A DNA stretch of 9,721 nt from Xanthobacteraceae bacterium (GCA_030037185.1 JASHRR010001190.1:1-9721), one strand, 5' to 3'; positions 1 to 6,984 are shown, counted from the stretch's first letter. Notes: a model not told the origin generated them from the sequence alone. Made by a program: numbers and translations.

Positions 1-1250
1 TGTTCGACGCCAACCGGACCGCGCGCATGCAGGCGTCCGGTCGCTATGCCGATCTCCGCTCCGAAGCCGAATTCACCTCCGTCGGCGAATTGCGTCGAAG
101 CATTATGCAGCACGATCGCCGAATCGACAGCGTCGAGAAATTTGTCGGCAGCGCTGCGGTCGGCGGTGACGATGGCGTCGGTGTGATGGGAGCCATAGCG
201 TTCCACATGCCAGATCGCCGCCTCGACCCCCTCGACCACCTTCACGGCAATGATGGCGTCGAGGTATTCGGTGCTCCAATCTTCCTCCGTCGCGGCGATC
301 ACGCGAGGATCGGCGGCCTGAGTATCGCGGTCGCCGCGCACCTCGCATCCCGCATCAATGAGCATACGCACCAGGGGTGTCAGGAGCGTCGCGGCGGCGG
401 CTTTGTCTATTAGCAGCGTTTCGGCAGCGCCGCAGATGCCGGTGCGCCGCATTTTGGAATTCAGCACGATTGATCGGGCCATGGCGTGGTCGGCTGCCTT
501 GTCCACATAGACATGGCAGTTGCCGTCAAGATGGGCGAACACCGGCACGCGCGCTTCAGCCTGCACGCGCGCGACCAATCCCTTGCCGCCGCGCGGCACG
601 ATCACGTCGATTGCTCCATCGAGGCCCGCGAGCATCAAGCCGACGGCGTCGCGATCGCGGGTGGGCACCAGCTGAATCGCGGTCTGCGGCACCCCGGCGC
701 TGGCGAGGCCCGCCGCAATGGCGGCGTAAATGGCGGCTGACGATCGGAAGCTGTCCGAGCCGCCGCGGAGGATTACGGCATTTCCGGCCTTGAGGGCGAG
801 CGCGCCGGCGTCCGCTGTGACATTCGGCCGGCTCTCGTAGATGATGCCGATCACGCCAAGCGGAACGCGGACCCGTTCGATGCGCAATCCGTTAGGCCGA
901 TCCCAGGCCGCGATGACCGCCCCGACCGGATCGGCGAGGGCCGCAACCGCCTCGACGCCATCCGCCATTGCGGCGATGCGCTTCTCGTCGAGGCGGAGGC
1001 GATCGATCACGGCACGGGTTGAGTCCGACTTTCGGGCTTGTGCCACATCCTCGCCGTTAGCGGCCAATATGGCGGGAGTTGCCGCCCTGATCGCGTGAGC
1101 CATTGCCTCGATCGCGCGTCTTTTCTCGGCCGCGTTAAGGCTCGCCAGAACCCTGGCAGCAGCGCGAGAACTGACCCCGATCGCACGCATGGTGGCGGCG
1201 ACCTCCCCGCCGTTGAATTGTTCGACGGGTTTTTTCAACAGGACGCTCAT
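1..1250 (-). CDS. proA: Gamma-glutamyl phosphate reductase (glutamate-5-semialdehyde dehydrogenase), 3' end cut by window edge
   Basis: This cytoplasmic enzyme carries out the second step of proline synthesis, the NADPH-dependent reduction of gamma-glutamyl phosphate to glutamate-5-semialdehyde. Translating the minus strand from the ATG at 1250-1248 gives 416 codons with no stop before the window edge. Family landmarks are clear: the conserved block around residues 132-167 ([20 protein letters not shown], followed by [15 protein letters not shown]), the active-site segment [13 protein letters not shown] with the catalytic cysteine at about residue 273, and the C-terminal [20 protein letters not shown]. 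The family is usually about 420-430 residues, so only the last dozen or so are missing. The start is supported by a GGGAAG Shine-Dalgarno-like stretch about 10 bases upstream and by an N-terminus of normal length. ProA often follows proB (glutamate 5-kinase), but no proB lies within the 630 bp upstream, so it appears to be transcribed alone or from its own leader. Identity is nearly certain. Confidence 0.96.
   Translation of the reverse strand, partial: MSVLLKKPVEQFNGGEVAATMRAIGVSSRAAARVLASLNAAEKRRAIEAMAHAIRAATPAILAANGEDVAQARKSDSTRAVIDRLRLDEKRIAAMADGVEAVAALADPVGAVIAAWDRPNGLRIERVRVPLGVIGIIYESRPNVTADAGALALKAGNAVILRGGSDSFRSSAAIYAAIAAGLASAGVPQTAIQLVPTRDRDAVGLMLAGLDGAIDVIVPRGGKGLVARVQAEARVPVFAHLDGNCHVYVDKAADHAMARSIVLNSKMRRTGICGAAETLLIDKAAAATLLTPLVRMLIDAGCEVRGDRDTQAADPRVIAATEEDWSTEYLDAIIAVKVVEGVEAAIWHVERYGSHHTDAIVTADRSAADKFLDAVDSAIVLHNASTQFADGGEFGFGAEIGIATGRLHARGPVGVE
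1210..1235 (+). terminator. Possible antisense intrinsic terminator inside the 5' end of proA
   Basis: On the plus strand an 8-bp stem (CCGTTGAA at 1210-1217 pairing with TTCGACGG at 1221-1228, one G-U pair, three-base loop) is followed by G and six T. That is the form of a rho-independent terminator for plus-strand transcripts. It lies within codons 6-14 of proA, which is read on the other strand, and no plus-strand gene is seen to its left, so it may be a coincidence of the coding sequence. Confidence 0.25.
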
Positions 1251-1881
1251 CTCGGGCTGCTTCCCATCAGATTCCAATGCCTTCCTAGCACGTTGAGAGC
1301 CCCGCAGCGAGCCCGCGACGGCGCGAAAATGCTGCGACTGACAGCGACCCGTTTCGAGGCCGGCCTTTTTCCGCCTGCAGATAGACCTGCTGCTTGCGCC
1401 CGTCCGGTGAACGTCGTTTTCGTCAGCAAGCAAGCCCCCCTGCGCGTTTGAACAACGCCTCAAGGGATGCCTGCGCGACGCCAAAAGCCATGGCACGTGC
1501 AGCCGCGCCGGGCTGACAAGAGATCGCCCAGGCGTTCCGATTGGCTCTCGATCCGCAGGAGCGGCCGGCCGCCGCAACAACGCCCTTGCCGGCCCTCAGT
1601 TTCCGACCACCGTTAACGGGCGCTCTCCGCCTGTCGTGGCGCAGCGCCTTGCTGGCGAAGCCGATGTTGGCGCGCTGAAAAAGCGGCTTGCGAGCGATAT
1701 CGATAACCATGAAAAAATTGGTGATCGACGACGGCGCCGAGCCCGGACCGACCGCAAGGCTCAGAGCGCGCGCGGTGTCTACGCACAGGAGGCAGCTAAG
1801 GCGGGCGCAATCATGTCGGCCCGCAAGGCGAGCAACGCGGCGGGTTGATTCCGGCAGACCGTTCTCGCCGTCGAATATCGC
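1251..1881. other. Gap of 631 bp with no recognisable gene, between the glycosyltransferase and proA
   Basis: Several short open frames exist on both strands, but their translations are arginine- and alanine-rich, resemble no family I know, and lack good ribosome binding sites. I regard them as chance frames in high-GC DNA. The proA promoter and leader presumably lie in the 1251-1450 part, but I see no convincing -35/-10 pair. A perfect 12-bp palindrome, GCGGCCGGCCGC, is at 1561-1572. I see no clear intrinsic terminator for the upstream glycosyltransferase gene, which stops at 1882. Confidence 0.6.
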
Positions 1882-3594
1882 TCACGGCCGCGGGTTCGCC
1901 GGAGGAACGCTGGCAGAGCTGGCCGTACGCGCATCGGGGGCCTGGGGTGTCGCCCAGCGCGCCTGCGCACTCACGCCGCGCAGGTCTTTCACCACGCCGA
2001 TCGGAACGCCAAGCCGCTCGATCACGCTTACGGTCATGCCGTGAAGCACCTCATCGCAATTCATGTGCGTCGGCGCTATGAAGAAGTCGGCGTGGCTCCA
2101 ATCTCCGGTCCACTGAAGCCTCGACTTGGCCTCGTTCTCAAAAGCCACCCTTTCTCCACAGACCCCGACCGAATAATGGAGCGGCGTGATGGCTGTAGCG
2201 CGAATGTTGGTCGATTCGATATAGCGCTCCAGGTCCTTGACCGCCTCCGGCATGATGTTCACCCAATAGTCGGTCTCATAATTCCGCGATGCCCCCTCAA
2301 GTCCGCCGACCAGCGAATTGTAGAACAGGTACTCATACGGGTGCAGCCGCGCCAGCGTTGCAGCGTCCAGGGCGAACGCCGTAGCGACGGTCGCCAGTGC
2401 GGCAACCCCGGCCGCCAGCGCCCGCGCTTGCAGAGCAGACAGGCAAGCATCGATGCCGATCCCGGCAAGCGTCGCGATAGGCGGCACGACGAAAAGGAAA
2501 TGCCTCATCCCGGAGAATGAAGGTCCGTGTCCAACAACTTGGCAGACCAGCGGGAACACGACCATAAACACCAGAATTGCGGTGTCTCGCCGACGGATAT
2601 GCTCGCACGGCGTGGTCGGTTTGTTGACCGCCGACCAGCCCGCCGAGACTGCCGCGCCGATTGCGCCGATCAACACGGCAAGCGGCAATTTGATGAGGAT
2701 ATACGCCGGCTCGTACCAGCGCGGGACCTCGTTCATCAGATAGACGTGGCCGGCGATGATGGCGCGAATCGGATAGTGAAAATGAGCGAAGGCAAAAATC
2801 GCGCGAATCGGGTTAAGGACACTCAGCTGTGCCCACGGCCAAGCAGCGATCATGATGACGTAGCCGAGGACGAGTGCCGGAATGAATGGCAGCAGAGAGC
2901 GTCCGCAAGTGATCGCGCGCGCCTGCCATTGCGTCTTCTCACTCGTCCACGTTTGCACAAGAACGACCGCCAGAGAATAACCAACCATCAGAAGTCCGGT
3001 CGCTCGCAGCCCAAGCGCGCAGCCGAGCAGGACCCCAAACCCTAGAATGTCGCGCCTTCGCGGCGAGGGCTGATGGCGCGTCGCGCGCAGCAGGAAGAAG
3101 GTCGCCCCCATCATAGCGGAGGCGAAGGGAACATCTTTGGTATGATTGAACATACCGCCGTACCAGACGCCGCAAATTGCGAGAGCGATAGCGGCGATAA
3201 ATCCGGCACGCGGTCCCGCGATCAAACGGCCCGTCGCCCAGGCCGCAGCTATGCCTCCGATTCCGGCAACCGCGCTGAGGAGGTGGCGAATGTCGTAGGG
3301 GTTGAACGGCAGCAGGTGCTGCAGCAAAACCGCGACGATGTCGAACAAGCCGCCATAAAGATAGAGATTGGCAAAGCCGAATACCGAGCGGTCGGTGAAC
3401 CCGCTCTTGTAATACGCGATGATGAGCTCGCCATAATGGTGCTGCAAGCCCTCGTCATTCGAAACCGCATATTGTCGGAACGTAAGTCCAACCAGGCCGA
3501 GCAGCGCCACAACTGACAGAACAAACGCCCAATCGAAAACACTAATTTCGCGGCTCACCGAAAGAGGACGATCCGGGGGGGCAGCCTTCGTCAT
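1882..3594 (-). CDS. Polytopic membrane protein, GT-C fold / glycosyltransferase family 39-like (PMT/ArnT type)
   Basis: This is a 570-residue inner-membrane protein with many hydrophobic segments, the first at about residues 21-39. It has GT-C glycosyltransferase features: an acidic Asp-Glu pair (about residues 47-48) in the first periplasmic loop just after that segment, and the motif FNHTKDVPF (about 149-157), like the N-x-KD-P-F motif of family-39-like proteins. A later loop carries YNSLVGGLEGASRNYETDYW (about 425-444), which I recall from related unnamed alphaproteobacterial proteins. Known relatives move a sugar from a polyprenyl-phosphate carrier to a lipid, protein or glycan on the periplasmic side. 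The acceptor here is unknown and no other glycan genes are nearby. The tail is Ala/Pro-rich. The frame stays open to a GTG at 3657, but that codon lies inside a 22-bp tandem repeat, so I prefer the ATG at 3594-3592 although its Shine-Dalgarno sequence is weak. Family is fairly sure, substrate is not. Confidence 0.82.
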   Translation of the reverse strand: MTKAAPPDRPLSVSREISVFDWAFVLSVVALLGLVGLTFRQYAVSNDEGLQHHYGELIIAYYKSGFTDRSVFGFANLYLYGGLFDIVAVLLQHLLPFNPYDIRHLLSAVAGIGGIAAAWATGRLIAGPRAGFIAAIALAICGVWYGGMFNHTKDVPFASAMMGATFFLLRATRHQPSPRRRDILGFGVLLGCALGLRATGLLMVGYSLAVVLVQTWTSEKTQWQARAITCGRSLLPFIPALVLGYVIMIAAWPWAQLSVLNPIRAIFAFAHFHYPIRAIIAGHVYLMNEVPRWYEPAYILIKLPLAVLIGAIGAAVSAGWSAVNKPTTPCEHIRRRDTAILVFMVVFPLVCQVVGHGPSFSGMRHFLFVVPPIATLAGIGIDACLSALQARALAAGVAALATVATAFALDAATLARLHPYEYLFYNSLVGGLEGASRNYETDYWVNIMPEAVKDLERYIESTNIRATAITPLHYSVGVCGERVAFENEAKSRLQWTGDWSHADFFIAPTHMNCDEVLHGMTVSVIERLGVPIGVVKDLRGVSAQARWATPQAPDARTASSASVPPANPRP

Positions 3595-3627
3595 GCGAGC
3601 TCTACGGTCCACGGCGTCTTCGCGATT

Positions 3628-3671
3628 GACTCCACGTGGGAACACCGCTGACTCCACATGGGAACACCGCC
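3628..3671. repeat. Tandem direct repeat, 2 x 22 bp, immediately upstream of the glycosyltransferase gene
   Basis: Two adjacent 22-bp units, 3628-3649 and 3650-3671, differ at only two positions. Each begins GACTCCAC and ends GGGAACACCGC plus one base. The first unit contains the perfect palindrome CCACGTGG (3632-3639); in the second it is CCACATGG. The repeat ends about 34 bp before the preferred start codon of the glycosyltransferase. Tandem units of about two helical turns suit a cooperative repressor or activator site. They also resemble the repeated transposase-binding sites at the ends of some insertion sequences (for example of the IS21 type), of which no other part is visible here. 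Confidence 0.75.
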
Positions 3672-3691
3672 AAGCAGCGTATCGATTAGAT

Positions 3692-3719
3692 TCTGAACGT
3701 CAGACAACAGGCTCTGAAC
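3692..3719. promoter_or_regulatory. Pair of TCTGAAC boxes spaced 21 bp apart, possible operator or promoter of the glycosyltransferase gene
   Basis: Identical heptamers TCTGAAC lie at 3692-3698 and 3713-3719, so the same face of the helix would be presented twice. Read on the minus strand they also give a weak TTCAGA-17-CAGAAT promoter-like pair pointing at the glycosyltransferase gene, with the 22-bp tandem repeat just downstream. Each box alone is short enough to occur by chance. Confidence 0.25.
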
Positions 3720-4028
3720 CTTAGCCGGACAGTTTGACGCGGCTGATAAGAACCCACGCCTCGACGGCGCCAGGCGGAGGTTACAAAACTCAACCTGCGT
3801 CATTGCGGCCGCCACCGTTACCCGCGAGCCCAAAACGACACTGCAGAATGATTGTCACGCGCGATTAGCGACGCTTGGGGGAACTGCGGAACGCGCGGCG
3901 CTGAGTCGGATTGCAGAGTTACCCGCCAGCCGGCAAACAACCTTGAGCGACTGGCCGATAGCGCTCCCCACCATACGCGCCGGCAGGGCGCAATAAGATC
4001 GCCAGCCGCCGACCGTTTCAACGATAGG

Positions 4029-4050
4029 AAAAAGGGGCGGTTGCAGCCCC
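4029..4050 (-). terminator. Intrinsic terminator with no recognised gene in front of it
   Basis: On the minus strand GGGGC, a seven-base loop TGCAACC, and GCCCC are followed directly by five T, a standard rho-independent form. It lies about 370 bp beyond the terminator of the cytochrome-propeller gene, on the same strand. It therefore either acts as a backup terminator or ends a separate short transcript starting in 4051-4422. Confidence 0.55.
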
Positions 4051-4270
4051 GATAACCGCGCACGCCGAGACGCTCAAACCGGTAGAAATGAATGCCGGCA
4101 GAGACCGCGCGAGGTTGACCAGCGCCGGCTCTCGGCGTCTCTCGACGATCGGCCGCGGCATGCTTCGCCGAGACCGCTGCGAGGTGGACGCCGCAATGGT
4201 GCGAGCGCCGCGCTCGTGAGGCGGCCATCTGATAGCCGCGCTCACCGCCTCTGGCGAACTCCGCTCGCCA

Positions 4271-4288
4271 TCACGGCTCGCGCCGTGA
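4271..4288. repeat. Inverted repeat / hairpin in the intergenic region
   Basis: TCACGGC and GCCGTGA (7-bp perfect stem) are separated by TCGC. There is no T-run on either side, so it is not a typical terminator. It lies within the stretch bounded by two minus-strand terminators and could be part of a structured RNA. Confidence 0.4.
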
Positions 4289-4422
4289 ATTCTGAGGCGC
4301 TGCCTGCCCGGTGCCTGGCAGTTCCGGCGCGAAGGTTAGTCCGCGAAGTCAGTCGAACTGTCGCTGGCGCAAGCGCCACCGATCCGGTCATGACGTGACC
4401 GGAACCGATGTGCACCGACACA

Positions 4423-4481
4423 AACGCCCGGCACGGGTGCCGGGCGTTCGGTCGAGATGAGGCCGGGTATAACCGGCCTCA
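4423..4481 (-). terminator. Double-hairpin transcription terminator of the cytochrome-propeller gene
   Basis: Two strong hairpins follow the stop codon at 4493-4495. The first, 4458-4481, is a perfect 9-bp stem (TGAGGCCGG with CCGGCCTCA, six-base loop) with no T-run. The second, 4423-4448, is a perfect 11-bp stem (AACGCCCGGCA with TGCCGGGCGTT, four-base loop) that reads into TTTGTGT on the minus strand, which fits an intrinsic terminator. The gene is therefore probably transcribed as a single-gene unit. Confidence 0.8.
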
Positions 4482-4492
4482 GTCGTGTGCAA

Positions 4493-6646
4493 TCAGTCCG
4501 CGAGCGGGTTCGGACGGACCTGGAACTTGACGATCTTCGGCAGCGTGCCCTTGCCGGTTTCGCGGTGGAAGGGCGTTCGGTTGCCATCGGTCGTCCACAG
4601 GGCACGGCCCTTCCAGCCGGCATTCGGATCGTCGATGCGGCCGTCGATCCACTTGGCAAAGAAGCCGAGCGGATAGGGCACGCGCATGTTGACCCACTTG
4701 CCGTCCACCAGCGCCATCAGCGATTCGTTGGCATTACCGGTCGCCAACGGAACGTTGTTGCCGAGGCCCGAGGTGTTTTGCTGGTCGACCCAGGTGTAGT
4801 AGCTCGCTTCCGCACTGCCGCTCTCGGCGACGTCGCGGAACTGCGGGCCCGGGAACGGTGTCAGGGTCCAGCCTTCCGGACACAGCTTGCCTTCGGCGGC
4901 CTGCGGACCGTTGAGTGGGCCTTTGCACTTGCGGCGGTCAAACGCGCCGAGATGACCGCTCGACAGCGGCACATATGCGACGCCGTTGCGGTCGATGTCG
5001 AAACCGCGTGGCCCAAAGCCCGGGAACGGCGGCTCGTAGACTTCGGAGAGCTTCGTCTTGGGATCAAAACGAAGCACGTAGCCGGGATATCCGAGCACGG
5101 CGCCCCACACGGTGCCGTCGGCCGGGTTCACACCCACGCCATAAAGCCCGGCGGCGAGCCGCTTGTCCTTGGTGGGATCGACCGGCTGGTTGGGCTGCAC
5201 GTAATCATCGACCTTGCCGTTGCCGTTGGTGTCGATAATCACAGGGGCCCAGCCCTGCGCCTTCGCCTCGTCGCCGGTCTCTTCCCAAACTCTGCGGTTC
5301 AACCAGCCGATTGCGCCTTGCTGCGGTCCGCCAGCGCTGACCCATACCGTATTGTCGGCATCTTCCGCCAATACGACGTGGTGGGTATTGAAGCAAGTCC
5401 GGATCAGCTTGGTGGTGTTGGTCTTCGGATCATAGACCGCGAGGTGCCGATTGGACTCCTTGAGCGGAAATGCCTTGGCAGACGGATGATCCGATCCGGC
5501 TTGGCAGAATGCCGGATTCTGGGGCTTGCCAACCTTGGAGGTGAACCAGACGTCGCCGCGCTCGTCCATCATCAGGCTGTGGACGCTGGTCTTGCTATCC
5601 CAGATCGCCTCATCGCCCCAATAGGCCGATGGTGCCATGGTGTTGTTCTTGGTCGATTCCATGTCGGGGTCGCGCACCGGCATGTTGACCGTGGAAGGCC
5701 GGTTGGTCACAGGATCAAACACCGGGAACCAATCCCTGCTCTCCTCGGTGGCGCCAAAATGCTTACCGTTGGCGTTAACGGTGGGATGGCGCTTGTCGGT
5801 CGAGACCTGGTCGTGCATGTAGGACTTGGCATCACCCCAGTCCCACTGGGTGATCACGACGTTGCGCTCGATGCCTTGCGGGCGTTCAGGCTTCGCAAAC
5901 GGCAATTCGCCCGCCGCGATCCGGTCGGTCCAATTGGCAAGGTTCTCGATCGCAATTTTGGGTTGCTGCCGGCCAAGCGCTGCGGCCATTTGTATCATCG
6001 CCTGTCCGGACTGGACGCGCCGCTCCCAGGCCTCGACAGAATTCTTGAAGGTGCCGAGTTCCTTCGGGATCACGCGGGTGGCGCGATTGCCGAGCTGATG
6101 GCAGGCATAGCAGCCGTTGGTCTTGACCTGATCGGTCCACTGGAGCTGGCTCTTCATGAAGGTCGGCATGCCGTTGCCGTTCGCTCCGGTGCCGGTGCCC
6201 GGGAACATCTCCTTGCCGGGGATCTTCAGCATCGAGAACCAGTAAATGGCCGGATAGTACTCCGCCGCCGCCGCTGCATTCGGCGCCGGTACTGCCGTAA
6301 TGTTCACGGTTTTGCCGGGTTCGCTGGTCGTCTTGGCGGAGTCCACGAGCCCGTAGCCGCGCGCCCACACGACGTAGTTGGCCTTGGGCAGGTCCGGGAT
6401 CAGATAGCGGCCCTGGTCGTCGGTGACCACGGTCTTGTTCATCTTGGTTGGAAGGTCGGTCGTCTCGGCAATCACCCACACGCCGGCCTCAGGCCCGTTC
6501 GGGCCCCTCACCACGCCGCCGATCTCGTTCGCCCCGACGCTGACAGTCGTCGCCTGTTGGGCCACGACTGTCGTCGGCGCAACGCCGAACGCCAGGGCGA
6601 TCGCGACCGCCGCGACGCCTAGTTGCAAACTTTTTCGTGTCTTCAT
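4493..6646 (-). CDS. Periplasmic mono-haem c-type cytochrome with CarboxypepD_reg-like domain and beta-propeller
   Basis: This is a 717-residue exported protein. Residues 1-29 form a signal peptide (MKTRK, a hydrophobic core, cleavage after VVA-29). Residues about 38-118 form a carboxypeptidase-regulatory-like beta-sandwich (GVVRGPNGPEAGVWVIAETT, then DDQGRYLIPDLPKANYVVWARGYG). A single haem c site, CYACH, lies at 179-183 and is followed by QLGNRATRVIPKEL. From about 260 to the end, recurrent blade motifs (DERGDVWFTS, DADNTVWVSAG, ADGTVWGAV...RFDPKTK, DRNGVAYVPLSSGHLGAFD) indicate a beta-propeller of the streptogramin-lyase/NHL kind. A calcium-loop-like DTNGNGKVDD is at 472-481. I recall unnamed relatives with the same GC-xx-CHQLGN segment in Proteobacteria. 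A redox or substrate-binding role in the periplasm is likely, but no reaction is known to me. The start is firm: GGAGGAG at 6658-6652, five bases before the ATG. It is divergent from the ABC importer and ends in its own double hairpin. Confidence 0.85.
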   Translation of the reverse strand: MKTRKSLQLGVAAVAIALAFGVAPTTVVAQQATTVSVGANEIGGVVRGPNGPEAGVWVIAETTDLPTKMNKTVVTDDQGRYLIPDLPKANYVVWARGYGLVDSAKTTSEPGKTVNITAVPAPNAAAAAEYYPAIYWFSMLKIPGKEMFPGTGTGANGNGMPTFMKSQLQWTDQVKTNGCYACHQLGNRATRVIPKELGTFKNSVEAWERRVQSGQAMIQMAAALGRQQPKIAIENLANWTDRIAAGELPFAKPERPQGIERNVVITQWDWGDAKSYMHDQVSTDKRHPTVNANGKHFGATEESRDWFPVFDPVTNRPSTVNMPVRDPDMESTKNNTMAPSAYWGDEAIWDSKTSVHSLMMDERGDVWFTSKVGKPQNPAFCQAGSDHPSAKAFPLKESNRHLAVYDPKTNTTKLIRTCFNTHHVVLAEDADNTVWVSAGGPQQGAIGWLNRRVWEETGDEAKAQGWAPVIIDTNGNGKVDDYVQPNQPVDPTKDKRLAAGLYGVGVNPADGTVWGAVLGYPGYVLRFDPKTKLSEVYEPPFPGFGPRGFDIDRNGVAYVPLSSGHLGAFDRRKCKGPLNGPQAAEGKLCPEGWTLTPFPGPQFRDVAESGSAEASYYTWVDQQNTSGLGNNVPLATGNANESLMALVDGKWVNMRVPYPLGFFAKWIDGRIDDPNAGWKGRALWTTDGNRTPFHRETGKGTLPKIVKFQVRPNPLAD

Positions 6647-6704
6647 GCTTTCTCCTCCACTCTCGGATCTCGAGATTGCGTTGGCAATTGCCGGGGATCG
6701 CCGT

Positions 6705-6716
6705 CCACGATCGTGG
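6705..6716. promoter_or_regulatory. Candidate operator: perfect 12-bp palindrome near the leftward promoter
   Basis: CCACGATCGTGG is a perfect dyad about 60 bp upstream of the cytochrome-propeller start codon, immediately downstream of a GATAAT -10-like box read leftward (6735-6730). That is a usual position for a repressor site. The cognate regulator is not in this window. Confidence 0.35.
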
Positions 6717-6810
6717 GCGACCTTATTTTATTATCCCGGCATAATGCGCATATTTCGAACCGGTTTGCAAAAGCTACCAATGCGGTTGAAAAAAATTCTT
6801 TGTTCGCGGA

Positions 6811-6822
6811 TGCGACGTCGCA
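6811..6822. promoter_or_regulatory. Candidate operator: perfect 12-bp palindrome near the rightward promoter
   Basis: TGCGACGTCGCA is a perfect dyad 163 bp before the binding-protein start codon. It lies 12 bases upstream of TATGAT (6835-6840), the best rightward -10-like box, where a -35 element would be expected. No good -35 is visible there, so the palindrome could be an activator site that replaces it. Confidence 0.3.
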
Positions 6823-6984
6823 AGTATTTCAGCTTATGATCGCAGTCCTAAGCTTCGCCAGGCAGCCGGCCGGCGCATTCGGTACACACCAGCTGGCCGA
6901 ATTTTCGCTTGGGCGCCGCCTCATGCCGGGACTAGATAGCCGTGGTCACGCGGGCTGCCCAAGGCCCGCACGGAGGCGCACCTC

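Larger units (their letters stand above)
3595..4422. other. Gap of 828 bp with no convincing gene; holds a tandem repeat, a terminator and hairpins
   Basis: All open frames here are short and arginine/serine-rich, lack family resemblance and run straight through the terminator or repeats listed separately, so I do not call a gene. Non-coding structure is clear: a 22-bp tandem repeat (3628-3671), two TCTGAAC boxes 21 bp apart (3692-3698 and 3713-3719), an intrinsic terminator facing left (4029-4050), and hairpins at 4271-4288 (7-bp stem TCACGGC/GCCGTGA), 4365-4378 (TGGCGC/GCGCCA) and 4384-4402 (CCGGTCA/TGACCGG). The promoter of the glycosyltransferase gene must lie here or further upstream. 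A weak candidate on the minus strand is TTCAGA, 17 bases, CAGAAT, formed by the two TCTGAAC boxes. Confidence 0.6.
6647..6984. promoter_or_regulatory. Shared divergent control region between the cytochrome-propeller gene and the ABC importer, rich in palindromes
   Basis: This region has no gene. It is AT-richer in the middle (6721-6800) than its surroundings, as expected for back-to-back promoters. Perfect palindromes are ATCTCGAGAT (6667-6676), GGCAATTGCC (6683-6692), CCACGATCGTGG (6705-6716), AACCGGTT (6758-6765), TGCGACGTCGCA (6811-6822) and GCCGGCCGGC (6865-6874). A leftward -10-like GATAAT reads from 6735 to 6730, placing CCACGATCGTGG just at or after its start point. An alternative leftward pair is TTGCAA (6770-6765) with CATTAT (6746-6741). 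A rightward -10-like TATGAT is at 6835-6840, with TGCGACGTCGCA over its -35 position. These promoter boxes are weak matches; the palindromes are directly visible. Confidence 0.45.

Noticed and set aside
1247..1429. A 60-codon minus-strand frame whose stop overlaps the proA start, suggesting a leader peptide
   Set aside because: It relies on a TTG start with no clear ribosome binding site, and the translation shows no proline-rich or other leader-peptide signature. The overlap alone is not enough.
1561..1572. Perfect 12-bp palindrome GCGGCCGGCCGC as an operator
   Set aside because: It is pure GC in high-GC DNA, far from any clear promoter, and such palindromes arise easily by chance.
1423..1710. 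A 95-codon minus-strand frame in the gap upstream of proA
   Set aside because: Low-complexity, Arg/Ala-rich translation with no family resemblance and no convincing ribosome binding site.
3595..3657. Longer glycosyltransferase reading frame starting at a GTG
   Set aside because: The GTG lies inside the 22-bp tandem repeat and the added 21 residues are charged and unlike a GT-C N-terminus. The ATG at 3594 places the first membrane segment at a normal distance.
3628..3671. Start of a CRISPR array
   Set aside because: The two 22-bp units are directly adjacent with no spacer, and no further copies or cas genes are present.
3818..4245. Overlapping minus-strand frames of 136 and 75 codons in the long gap
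   Set aside because: Both run through the intrinsic terminator at 4029-4050 or overlap each other, and the translations are Arg/Ser-rich without domains.
4457..6622. A 721-codon plus-strand open frame exactly opposite the cytochrome-propeller gene
   Set aside because: It mirrors the real gene in the opposite strand. Its translation is rich in Arg, His, Gly and Val with no domain, whereas the minus strand has a signal peptide, CXXCH, propeller motifs and an ideal ribosome binding site. Long antisense frames are common in high-GC genes.
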